Assembly (NCBI GenBank): GCA_033283165.1
Contig: JAWMQL010000003.1
Span: forward strand, 806,001 to 870,000
Direction of reading: 5' to 3'
Source: JAWMQL01 sp033283165
GTDB taxonomy: Bacteria > Pseudomonadota > Gammaproteobacteria > Pseudomonadales > Halieaceae
DNA length: 64,000 nucleotides
The notes beneath the pieces were generated by a model. The model saw only the letters and a program-made list of their open reading frames with translations. It was not told where the DNA came from and ran no database searches. Shown here piece after piece: positions 45,534-53,945 of the stretch. A program made the position numbers and the translations under genes. Position 1 is the first letter of the stretch, and the number at the start of each line of letters is the position of its first letter.

Positions 45534-46433
45534 GTGAGACTGGACCGGATTGACCTCAACCTGTTCGTCGTCTTCGACGCGCTGTACCGCGAGCGCAACG
45601 TCACCCGGGTAGCCGCCCGGCTCAACCTGACCCAGCCCGCAGTCAGCAACGCGCTGGCCCGTCTGCGCCAGACCTTTGACGACACCCTGTTCGTTCGCTC
45701 CCCCGAGGGCATGACTCCCACGCCGGTGGCCGAGAATGTCGCCGCCGACATCCGCAAGGCGCTCGACCTGATGCGCAACAGCGTTGGCGTGAACGCCAGT
45801 TTTGAGCCGGCGCTCTCAGAGAAGGTTTTCCGGCTGGGCATGAACGACCTCGCCGAGTCGCTGCTGTTGCCCGGGCTGCACCAGACCGTGCGACAGGAGG
45901 CACCCTGGATCGGCATCAACAGTTACTACGTGGCGCGGGAATCCGCCACGGAGGAACTGAAGTCGGGGAAGATAGACCTGCTGCTGGATGCACCGGTGGT
46001 GAACACCCGGGAGTTGCACCAGCAAGCGCTGACCGCTTTCCCCTACGTCATCGCCGTTCGCCGGGAGCACCCGCTGGCACATACCCGGCTGTCACTCGAC
46101 ACCTACCTGGACGCGGAACACCTGCACGTGTCCAGTCGCCGCCGGGGGCGCGGTCACGTGGACATTGCCCTGAACCGCCTGGGAAAACAGCGCCGGATTG
46201 CGATGCGAGTGCAGAATTACCTGGTGGCGGCGAAAATCGCCCAGGAGACCGACCTGCTCTGGACGGTGCCGCGGGTGCTGGCGGAAACCCTGCCACTGAA
46301 AGTCATCCCAACTCCGTTCGAGGTCGAACCACTGGCCTGGAACCTGTACTGGCCGCGCAGCGCCCAGGACGACCCCGCCAACCGCTGGCTGAGGGGAATC
46401 ATCAGGGCGGTGGCGGAGCGCTACCAAACCTGA
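45534..46433 (+). CDS. LysR-family transcriptional regulator
   Basis: The 299-residue protein starts at GTG 45534. The winged helix at residues 4-62 is clear (DLNLFVVFDALYRERNVTRV, then NLTQPAVSNALARLRQTFDD), followed by a periplasmic-binding-like co-inducer domain. The NodD/LeuO-like start RIDLNLFVVFDAL is recognisable. It is divergent from the acyl-CoA dehydrogenase-SDR pair, the classic layout for LysR control. The gap contains TCAT-N10-ATGA just before the start. Confidence 0.92.
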   Translation: MRLDRIDLNLFVVFDALYRERNVTRVAARLNLTQPAVSNALARLRQTFDDTLFVRSPEGMTPTPVAENVAADIRKALDLMRNSVGVNASFEPALSEKVFRLGMNDLAESLLLPGLHQTVRQEAPWIGINSYYVARESATEELKSGKIDLLLDAPVVNTRELHQQALTAFPYVIAVRREHPLAHTRLSLDTYLDAEHLHVSSRRRGRGHVDIALNRLGKQRRIAMRVQNYLVAAKIAQETDLLWTVPRVLAETLPLKVIPTPFEVEPLAWNLYWPRSAQDDPANRWLRGIIRAVAERYQT

Positions 46434-46727
46434 CTTCCCCGGGCCCGGAACAGCAGGTCCCACGCAGCGGGTTACCGTTGCGGGCCGGGGAAAATCGATA
46501 GCAGGGGGTATTTCGTGTCGACGTGACCTCCCATCATATGCCCATGCTCCAGTGAAGCGAAGGGAAATATTTCACTTATAGCAAACTACTATAAGCAGGG
46601 ATTTTTGGTATGAAATCATCATAAAAAATCGCCATCCTGCCCGGTTATGGGGGTGTATTTTCCTGTATTCTCTTTTGGAATCTTTGGTGGTTTTCTTTTG
46701 TCCAAGGGACAGGGAGGGGTAAGAAGA
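46434..46727. other. Long leader before prkA
   Basis: This 294-bp stretch has no recognisable gene; it holds one strong dyad (46575-46595) and an A+T-rich tract. A long leader would fit the stress-controlled transcription seen for this operon in enterobacteria, but no sigma factor site could be assigned. Confidence 0.5.
46575..46595. promoter_or_regulatory. Inverted repeat upstream of prkA
   Basis: CTTATAG-N7-CTATAAG is a perfect 7-bp-arm palindrome 132 bp before the prkA start. TATAAG could also act as a -10. A regulator is not identified. Confidence 0.5.
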
Positions 46728-48650
46728 ATGACCATCTTTCATCAATACCAGGATCGTTACGAAGCGACCCAACAAGAGGAATACAGTCTCCAGGAATACC
46801 TAGAACTGTGCCGCGAGGACCGCAGTGCCTACGCCTCCGCCGCCGAACGCATGCTGGCGGCGATCGGCGAACCGGAACTGGTCGACACGTCAAGGGACCC
46901 GCGCCTGAGCCGCATATTCGCCAACAAGGTGATCAAACGCTACGCCGCCTTTGCCGAGTTCTACGGCATGGAGGAGTGTATTCAGCAGATGGTCAGTTTC
47001 TTCCGTCACGCCGCCCAGGGCCTGGAGGAGCGCAAACAGATTCTGTACCTGCTGGGCCCGGTCGGCGGCGGCAAGTCGTCACTGGCGGAGCGCCTCAAGC
47101 AGCTGATGGAGCAGGAGCCGATCTACTGCCTCAAGGACTCGCCGGTCTTCGAGTCTCCCCTGGGCCTGTTCAACGCCGACGAGGACGGCCTGATACTGGA
47201 AGACGAGTACGGCATTCCGCGCCGCTACCTGAAATCCATCATGTCTCCCTGGGCCGTCAAGCGGCTGCACGAGTACGGTGGCGACATCACCCAGTTCCGG
47301 GTGGTCAAAATCTACCCGTCAATTCTCGATCAGGTCGGTATTTCCAAGACCGAGCCCGGTGACGAGAACAACCAGGACATCTCCTCCCTGGTGGGCAAGA
47401 TCGATATCCGCAAACTGGAAAGTTATGCCCAGAACGACCCGGACGCCTACAGCTACTCCGGCGGCATGTGCCGGGCCAACCAGGGCCTGATGGAATTCGT
47501 GGAGATGTTCAAGGCCCCGATCAAGGTGCTGCACCCGCTGTTGACAGCCACCCAGGAGGGTAATTACAACGGCACTGAAAGCATCGGCGGCATTCCCTTC
47601 GAGGGCATCGTACTGGCCCACTCCAACGAGTCCGAGTGGCAGTCCTTCAAAGCCAACAAGAACAACGAGGCGTTCATCGACCGGGTGTACATCGTCAAGG
47701 TCCCCTACTGCCTGCGCGTCACCGAGGAGATCGAGATCTACCGCAAACTGTTGCAGAACAGTTCCCTGTGCGAGGCGCCCTGCGCGCCGGATACCCTGCG
47801 CATGCTGGCCAAGTTCAGCGTGTTGTCGCGGCTGGTGGAGCCCGAGAATTCCAGCATCTACTCCAAGATGCGCATCTACGACGGCGAGAGCCTCAAGGAT
47901 AAGGATCCCAAGGCCAAGTCCATCCAGGAGTACCGCGATACGGCAGGGGTGAACGAGGGCATGGACGGGCTTTCCACCCGCTTCGCTTTCAAGGTGCTGT
48001 CGAAAGTCTTCAATTTCGACGCGGTCGAGGTGGCAGCCAACCCGGTGCACCTGCTGTATGTGCTGGAAAACCAGATCGAACAGGAGCAGTTTCCCCAGGA
48101 TATCCACGACCGCTACCTGACCTATATCAAGGAGTACCTTGCGCCCAACTACGTGGAGTTTATCGGCAAGGAGATCCAGACCGCCTACCTGGAGTCCTAC
48201 TCCGAGTACGGCCAGAACCTGTTTGATCGCTACGTGACCTATGCTGACTTCTGGGTCCAGGACCAGGAGTATCGCGACCCGGAGACCGGCGAGATTCTCA
48301 GCCGCCCTTCACTCAACGACGAACTGGAGAAGATCGAGAAACCCGCGGGCATCAGCAACCCGAAAGATTTCCGCAGCGAGATTGTGAACTTCGTGTTGCG
48401 CTCCCGGGCCAACAACGAGGGGCAGAATCCCCGCTGGACCAGCTACGAGAAGCTGCGTGGCGTTATCGAGAAGAAGATGTTCGCCAGCACCGAGGACCTG
48501 TTGCCGGTCATTTCTTTCAACGCCAAGGCTTCGGCCGAGGACCAGAAAAAACACTCCGACTTCGTGTCGCGGATGGTGGAGAGAGGCTACACGGAAAAAC
48601 AGGTACGGCTGTTGTCCGAGTGGTACCTGCGAGTGAGGAAATCACAATAA
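46728..48650 (+). CDS. prkA: PrkA family serine protein kinase (YeaG)
   Basis: The 640-residue length matches the family. The start is ATG 46728 with GGAGGGG upstream; an in-frame extension to 46647 is rejected because it lacks the family's N-terminus (IFHQYQDRYEATQQEEYSLQ). Walker A is YLLGPVGGGKSSLAERL (about residues 110-118), in an AAA+-like PrkA domain, followed by the kinase-like C-terminal region. PrkA/YeaG phosphorylates protein targets and works with YeaH and SpoVR in sustained nitrogen starvation and stress. The three genes are in the conserved order here. Confidence 0.97.
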   Translation: MTIFHQYQDRYEATQQEEYSLQEYLELCREDRSAYASAAERMLAAIGEPELVDTSRDPRLSRIFANKVIKRYAAFAEFYGMEECIQQMVSFFRHAAQGLEERKQILYLLGPVGGGKSSLAERLKQLMEQEPIYCLKDSPVFESPLGLFNADEDGLILEDEYGIPRRYLKSIMSPWAVKRLHEYGGDITQFRVVKIYPSILDQVGISKTEPGDENNQDISSLVGKIDIRKLESYAQNDPDAYSYSGGMCRANQGLMEFVEMFKAPIKVLHPLLTATQEGNYNGTESIGGIPFEGIVLAHSNESEWQSFKANKNNEAFIDRVYIVKVPYCLRVTEEIEIYRKLLQNSSLCEAPCAPDTLRMLAKFSVLSRLVEPENSSIYSKMRIYDGESLKDKDPKAKSIQEYRDTAGVNEGMDGLSTRFAFKVLSKVFNFDAVEVAANPVHLLYVLENQIEQEQFPQDIHDRYLTYIKEYLAPNYVEFIGKEIQTAYLESYSEYGQNLFDRYVTYADFWVQDQEYRDPETGEILSRPSLNDELEKIEKPAGISNPKDFRSEIVNFVLRSRANNEGQNPRWTSYEKLRGVIEKKMFASTEDLLPVISFNAKASAEDQKKHSDFVSRMVERGYTEKQVRLLSEWYLRVRKSQ

Positions 48651-48751
48651 CGGAGACCCAGGGACAAACGGGAGGCCCGATCCCGGTCGTCATCCCCGCG
48701 GAGGCGGCGGTCCGGCGTCCCGGGATACAGCGGTATCGCAGGGGGTGGTAA

Positions 48752-50011
48752 ATGACATTCTTGATAGACCGCCGCAAAAACCCCAAGCAAAAGAGCGCCG
48801 TTAACCGGCAGCGCTTCCTGCGCCGGCACCGGGAGCAGATCAAGCAGTCGGTGGCGGAAAACCTTCGCTCACGCAGTATTACTGACGACGGCTCCGGGGA
48901 GAAAATCTCCATCCCCTCCCGCGATACCCGCGAGCCCAGCCTGCACCATGGGCCGGGCGGCACCGTGACCCACGTGATACCCGGGAACGAGGAGTTCACC
49001 GCAGGGGACCGCATCCCGCGACCCCAGGGTGGCGCCGGGGGCGGTGGCAGCCAGGCCAGCAACGAGGGCGAAGGGCTGGACGAATTCGTATTCCAGATCA
49101 ACCAGCAGGAGTTCCTGGACCTGCTGTTCGACGATATGGAACTGCCCAACCTGACCAAGCGCCAGCTTTCCGGACTGGAGGAGTTCAAGCGGGTCAAGGC
49201 GGGCTTCGCCTCGGACGGCGCCCCCTCCAACATCAGCGTGATCCGCTCCATGCGCGCGGCGGTGGCGAGACGCGTCGCCCTGGGCGCGGGCAAGCGGACC
49301 GAACTGCGGGCCCTGGAAGCGGAACTGGAGGCCCTGCCTGACATCGACGACAACACCGATGAGCGAGCCCGGCTGCAGGAGGAGATCGACGCCCTGCGCG
49401 CGCGCCTGGGGCGGATACCGTTTATCGATGATGTGGACATCCGCTACCACCGCCACGTCAAGGAACCGGTGCCCCACTCCAAGGCGGTGATGTTCTGCCT
49501 GATGGACGTATCGGGCTCCATGGACCAGAACACCAAGGACCTGGCGAAGCGCTTCTATATACTGCTGTACCTGTTCCTGCGGCGCAGTTACGACCGCACC
49601 GAGGTGGTATTCATTCGCCACCACACCTCTGCCAAGGAGGTGGACGAAGAGGAGTTCTTCCAGTCGCGGGAAACCGGCGGCACGGTGGTATCCAGCGCGC
49701 TGGAACTGATGAAAACCGTGATCGAGGCCCGTTATCCGCTGGCCGAGTGGAACATTTACGGTGCCCAGGCTTCGGATGGCGACAACTGGCCGGATGACGC
49801 CGCGCGCAGCGTCGAGTTGATCAACCGGATTCTTCCCCTGTGCCAGTACTACGCCTATATAGAGATCACCGACCGGGGTGACAAGCCCCTGTGGGAGACC
49901 TACGCCCCGGTGCGTGAGGCTCACCCGGACCGGTTCGCCATGCAGCATATCACCGGACCGGGTGACATCTACCCGGTGTTTCACGAGCTGTTCAGGAAAC
50001 AGAACGCATGA
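48752..50011 (+). CDS. yeaH: YeaH/YhbH family protein (DUF444)
   Basis: The 419-residue protein has the N-terminal basic start (IDRRKNPKQKSAVNRQRFLR) and the VWA-like MIDAS motif FCLMDVSGSMDQNTKDLAKR (Asp-x-Ser-x-Ser). The ending resembles YeaH (HITGPGDIYPVFHELFRKQ). It is the usual partner of PrkA and SpoVR. The stop overlaps the spoVR start (ATGA, 50008-50011). Confidence 0.96.
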   Translation: MTFLIDRRKNPKQKSAVNRQRFLRRHREQIKQSVAENLRSRSITDDGSGEKISIPSRDTREPSLHHGPGGTVTHVIPGNEEFTAGDRIPRPQGGAGGGGSQASNEGEGLDEFVFQINQQEFLDLLFDDMELPNLTKRQLSGLEEFKRVKAGFASDGAPSNISVIRSMRAAVARRVALGAGKRTELRALEAELEALPDIDDNTDERARLQEEIDALRARLGRIPFIDDVDIRYHRHVKEPVPHSKAVMFCLMDVSGSMDQNTKDLAKRFYILLYLFLRRSYDRTEVVFIRHHTSAKEVDEEEFFQSRETGGTVVSSALELMKTVIEARYPLAEWNIYGAQASDGDNWPDDAARSVELINRILPLCQYYAYIEITDRGDKPLWETYAPVREAHPDRFAMQHITGPGDIYPVFHELFRKQNA

Positions 50012-51522
50012 AGCGTGAACCCATCTCGACCTCCTCGGAGTGGACCTTTGAATTGCTCGAGGCCTACGAACGCGAAATCGCCCGGGTAGCCGAACGTTTT
50101 GGGCTGGACACCTACCCGAACCAGATCGAGGTGATCAACTCGGAGCAGATGATGGACGCGTACGCCTCGTCAGCGATGCCCCTGAACTACCACCACTGGT
50201 CCTTCGGCAAGCATTTTCTCGGTGTGCAGAACAGCTACCGGCGAGGGCACATGGGACTGGCCTACGAAATCGTATTCAACTCCAATCCCTGTATTGCCTA
50301 CCTGATGGAGGAGAACACGCTGACCATGCAGGCCCTGGTGATCGCCCATGCCAGTTACGGTCACAATTCCTTCTTCAAAAACAACTACCTGTTCCAGACC
50401 TGGACCGACGCAGAGTCGATCATCGATTACATGGTGTTCGCCCGCAATTTCATCGCCGAGTGCGAGCAGCGCTACGGCCTGGAGGAGGTCGAGGCGACGC
50501 TGGACTCCTGCCATGCGCTGATGAACCAGGGGGTCGACCGCTACAAGCGTCCCTACCCCATCTCCATGGCGGAGGAAAAACAGCGCCAGCTGGAACGGGA
50601 GGAGATACTGCAACAACAGGTCAACGAGCTGTGGCGCACCATACCCGCCGGGGAGGCCGCGGACCTCGCGCCAGAGGTGCGGCGTTTCCCGGAGGAACCA
50701 CAGGAAAACCTGCTGTACTTCCTGGAGAAGAACGCGCCGCTGCTCGAGCCCTGGCAACGCGAGGTGATCCGCATCGTGCGCAAGATCGCCCAGTACCTCT
50801 ATCCCCAGCGCCAGACCAAGGTGATGAACGAGGGCTGGGCCTGTTTCTGGCACTTTCACATCCTGCATGAACTGTATGCCGAGGGTCTGGTCAACGACGG
50901 CTTCATGCTGGAATTCCTGCAGTACCATACCAGCGTCATCTACCAGCCGGCATTCAATTCGCCCTACTACAGCGGGCTGAACCCCTATACCCTCGGTTTT
51001 TCCATGATGCAGGACCTGAAGCGCATCTGTGAACACCCCACCGAGGAGGACCGCGCCTGGTTTCCCGACATCGCGGACAGTCCCTGGCGCGAGACGCTGG
51101 ACTTCGCCATGCGTGACTTCAAGGACGAGAGTTTTGTGCTGCAATTCCTGTCCCCTGCGCTGATCCGAGAGCTGAAACTGTTCAGCGTGGTGGACGAAGA
51201 AGGCAAGGACTATCTGGAGGTCACCGCGATACACGACGAGGACGGCTACCAGCAGTTGCGGGAATCCCTGGCGGCCAGCTACGACCTGGGCAATCTCGAA
51301 CCTGTGATACAGGTCTGGAACGTGGACGTGCGCGGCAACCGCAGCCTGACCCTGCGCCACGAGGTGCACCAGGGCCGGCCACTCGACGCGGAGGACACCC
51401 GCGAGGTGATCAAGCACCTGCATCGCTTGTGGGGCTTTGACGTGGTCATCGAGTCAGTGGACGGAGACCGTGTGCTGAATCGCGTGGCGCACAGCGAACT
51501 GGAGAGCGCAGGGGAAAACTGA
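50008..51522 (+). CDS. SpoVR family protein (YcgB)
   Basis: The 504-residue length is normal. Family motifs are YHHWSFGKHFLG, the LIVAHASYGHNSFFKNN-type stretch (VIAHASYGHNSFFKNNYLF) and NEGWACFWHFHILHELY with its conserved Trp and His pattern. Its biochemical function is unknown; it is needed for spore cortex in Bacillus and is co-expressed with PrkA and YeaH in proteobacteria. It ends the three-gene operon and is convergent with an AraC gene. Confidence 0.96.
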   Translation: MKREPISTSSEWTFELLEAYEREIARVAERFGLDTYPNQIEVINSEQMMDAYASSAMPLNYHHWSFGKHFLGVQNSYRRGHMGLAYEIVFNSNPCIAYLMEENTLTMQALVIAHASYGHNSFFKNNYLFQTWTDAESIIDYMVFARNFIAECEQRYGLEEVEATLDSCHALMNQGVDRYKRPYPISMAEEKQRQLEREEILQQQVNELWRTIPAGEAADLAPEVRRFPEEPQENLLYFLEKNAPLLEPWQREVIRIVRKIAQYLYPQRQTKVMNEGWACFWHFHILHELYAEGLVNDGFMLEFLQYHTSVIYQPAFNSPYYSGLNPYTLGFSMMQDLKRICEHPTEEDRAWFPDIADSPWRETLDFAMRDFKDESFVLQFLSPALIRELKLFSVVDEEGKDYLEVTAIHDEDGYQQLRESLAASYDLGNLEPVIQVWNVDVRGNRSLTLRHEVHQGRPLDAEDTREVIKHLHRLWGFDVVIESVDGDRVLNRVAHSELESAGEN

Positions 51523-51572
51523 CCAACACCGGGCGGGATTCGAAGCATTGCCACGCGCTCAAGCCGACGGTG

Positions 51573-52601
51573 CTACAGCGCGCTGGCATACCTGCTGGGT
51601 GACTTGCCGGTCCAGCGGTGAAAAGCCCGGGAAAAGCTGCTGGTATCGGAAAAACCGAGCAGAAAGGCGATCTCCGCCAGTGAGTGGCGGGGCTGGGCCG
51701 CGAGGTAAGACCTGGCCAGGTCGCAGCGGGTTTCTCCCAGCACCTGATTGAAGCTGGTGCTTTCCTGGTTCAGTTTACGCTGCAGGCTGCGCCCACTCAT
51801 ACCCAGCATTTCCGCGTACTCCTCGTGGCTCAGTACACCACTGGGCAGTTGTCGCGCCAGCAGGGTACGCAGGCGCGATGCCACGGTGCCCAGTTCCAGC
51901 CGGGCCAGGTAGTCCTCCACGGCCCGGTCATTGGTGCGGGCCAGGTCCTCATTGCCCGCGGCCAGCGGGCGATCCAGCTCACCACTGTCAAACTCCAATA
52001 CATAGACACTCCCGCCGAAGGCCAGTTCACAGCGGAAAAACTCGGCGAACGGCGCCTGGTCGGCGGGAGCCGGTCGCAGCAGCTGCACCCGGCGGGGAGA
52101 AAACCCGGGGCCGGACAACCTGCGGCAGGCGCGCAGGATGGCCGCGATGACCGCCTCCATGGCCTCGAACGCCGGCTGCTGCCCACCCGGGTGCAAAGAC
52201 CAGGACAGCAGACTGCGCCCCGACCGGTCCTCGAAGGTCACGCTGGCGGCATCGCTGACAGTGGAGTTATAGCGCACCACTCGCTCCATGGCGTCGCGCA
52301 GGGTCCGACTCGCCATGAAGGCGTATCCCAGCGCGTGAAAGCTGGTATGGGTAGAGTAACGTGACACCCATAAGCCCAGGCTTTCATTATCGAGCTCTGT
52401 TACTGCCAGTTGCCACAGGCGGGTCGTGGCCTGCAGCGGGAAACGCCGGTCGGGCACGTTGACACTGTCCGGGTCAAGGCCGGCAGCCTTCACCAGCCTG
52501 TCGGTATCCACCCCCCGTTCGCGCAGTGCCTTGACCAGTACCTGGGTCCAGCTGGAGAGCACCGTGGGCGTCTTCACGGGATGATTAACGGTTTCTGGCA
52601 T
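51573..52601 (-). CDS. AraC-family transcriptional regulator (OruR/ArgR-like)
   Basis: The 342-residue protein has the N-terminal Arabinose_bd-like region of the OruR group (LWQLAVTELDNESLGLWVSR, then HALGYAFMASRTLRDAME) and a C-terminal double HTH (YAEMLGMSGRSLQRKLNQES; LAEIAFLLGFSDTSSFSRAF). Relatives control catabolic genes. It is divergent from the HMG-CoA reductase gene with about 90 bp between the starts, so it is the best candidate regulator of that gene and of the following TonB receptor. Confidence 0.92.
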   Translation of the reverse strand: MPETVNHPVKTPTVLSSWTQVLVKALRERGVDTDRLVKAAGLDPDSVNVPDRRFPLQATTRLWQLAVTELDNESLGLWVSRYSTHTSFHALGYAFMASRTLRDAMERVVRYNSTVSDAASVTFEDRSGRSLLSWSLHPGGQQPAFEAMEAVIAAILRACRRLSGPGFSPRRVQLLRPAPADQAPFAEFFRCELAFGGSVYVLEFDSGELDRPLAAGNEDLARTNDRAVEDYLARLELGTVASRLRTLLARQLPSGVLSHEEYAEMLGMSGRSLQRKLNQESTSFNQVLGETRCDLARSYLAAQPRHSLAEIAFLLGFSDTSSFSRAFHRWTGKSPSRYASAL

Positions 52602-52692
52602 GTTCGATCAAATCTTTGGCGTCCTCGGTCATGCGCCCGGGAAACGGCTTGTTTAATTTTATTGTCATCGCAATCGCCAGGTGACCAGACAA

Positions 52693-53880
52693 ATGCAGCC
52701 GCCCATTGATCAGCTCAAGATACCGCGCAGCAAGGACGACGATTATACACGGGAGTGCGCCAGTACTCGACGAGGCTTCCTCGTGGAACAGACCGGTTCG
52801 GACCTGGCGCACGTGGGACAGTACTCGCTCGATCCCGCGACCCTCAGGGGCAACATCGAAAATTTTACCGGCGTGATACAGATGCCGTTGGGCTTCGCGG
52901 GGCCCATGAGAGTCCTCGGCGAACATGCCCAGGGAGACTTTTTCGTACCCATGGCCACCACCGAGGGAACCCTTGTGGCCAGTTACAGCCGGGGCATGGG
53001 ACTCACCCGGGCCGCCGGTGGCATCACCACCACGGTGGTAGACGACGCCATGCAACGCTCGCCTGTTTTCGTGTTCGAGAATGCCCGCGGTGCGCGGGAT
53101 TTCGCCGGCTGGGTCAGCGAAAATTTTGAGGGCATCAAAGCCGCGGCGGAAACCACCACCCGCAGCGGCAAGCTGCGGGATATCCAGCAGTTTCCCGCCA
53201 GCCGCATGCTCTACCTGCGCTTCAACTACACCACCGGAGACGCCGCGGGCCAGAACATGTGCGGCAAGGCCACCTATGCCGCCTGCCAGTGGATCGCGTC
53301 CAACTACGACCGACCGATAGTGCGATATTTCCTGTCCGGCAATATGGACACCGACAAAAAGCACTCGCAGCTGAATACCCTGCATTCACGGGGCAAGCGC
53401 GTGATCGCCGAAATCACGCTGCCGCGGGACCTGCTGGTGCAGAAAATGCGCACCACGCCGGAGGCCATGTACGCCGCCCGCATGACCTCGCAACTGGGCG
53501 GCCTGATGGCCGGCGCCGTACACAACGGGGTCCACCCCGCCAACGGTATCGCATCGGTCTTTATCGCCACCGGGCAGGACGAGGCCAACGTGGCGGAGTC
53601 GCACGCCAGCCTGGTTCACGCGGAAGTCACCCCGGCGGGAGACTACTACTACTCGGTCACGCTGCCGTCACTGATAGTCGCCACCTACGGCGGCGGCACC
53701 GGCCTGGCAACACAGCGGGAATGCCTGGAAGTACTGGATTGTTACGGCGCAGGCAAGGCCCGGAAGCTGGCGGAAATAATCGCTGCGACGGTGTTGTGCG
53801 GGGAACTATCCCTGGGCGCGGCGGTGGTGGCGGAGGAGTGGGTAAGCAGCCATGACGAACTCGGCCGTAACAGGCCCTGA
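52693..53880 (+). CDS. Hydroxymethylglutaryl-CoA reductase
   Basis: The ATG 52693 is preceded by AGGTGA at 8 nt; a GTG at 52681 is in frame but lies within that site. The 395-residue protein keeps all catalytic residues: Glu91 (ATTEGTL), Asp183 in the TTGDAAGQN cofactor motif, Lys222 (SGNMDTDKKHS), Asp296 (TGQDEAN) and His387 (EEWVSSHDELGRNRP). HMG-CoA reductase is rare in gammaproteobacteria, which make isoprenoids by the MEP route, so this may be a mevalonate-using or specialised pathway. The local segment IENFTGVIQMPLGFAGPM differs from the usual ENVIG motif. It is divergent from an AraC gene and followed by a TonB receptor. Confidence 0.93.
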   Translation: MQPPIDQLKIPRSKDDDYTRECASTRRGFLVEQTGSDLAHVGQYSLDPATLRGNIENFTGVIQMPLGFAGPMRVLGEHAQGDFFVPMATTEGTLVASYSRGMGLTRAAGGITTTVVDDAMQRSPVFVFENARGARDFAGWVSENFEGIKAAAETTTRSGKLRDIQQFPASRMLYLRFNYTTGDAAGQNMCGKATYAACQWIASNYDRPIVRYFLSGNMDTDKKHSQLNTLHSRGKRVIAEITLPRDLLVQKMRTTPEAMYAARMTSQLGGLMAGAVHNGVHPANGIASVFIATGQDEANVAESHASLVHAEVTPAGDYYYSVTLPSLIVATYGGGTGLATQRECLEVLDCYGAGKARKLAEIIAATVLCGELSLGAAVVAEEWVSSHDELGRNRP

Positions 53881-53885
53881 AAAAC

Positions 53886-53906
53886 CGACCGGGCTGAGCC
53901 CGGTCG
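53886..53906 (+). terminator. Stem-loop after HMG-CoA reductase (weak terminator or attenuator)
   Basis: CGACCGGGC-TGA-GCCCGGTCG is a perfect 9-bp stem starting 5 bp after the stop. Only two T residues follow, so it is not a strong intrinsic terminator. It may reduce read-through into the TonB receptor gene 40 bp later. Confidence 0.55.
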
Positions 53907-53945
53907 TTCGACATACATAACAAACACACACGTAGGGAAACCACT

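Noticed and set aside
50170..51423. Minus-strand open frame opposite spoVR
   Set aside because: SpoVR matches its family over its whole length on the plus strand; the opposite frame is a shadow.
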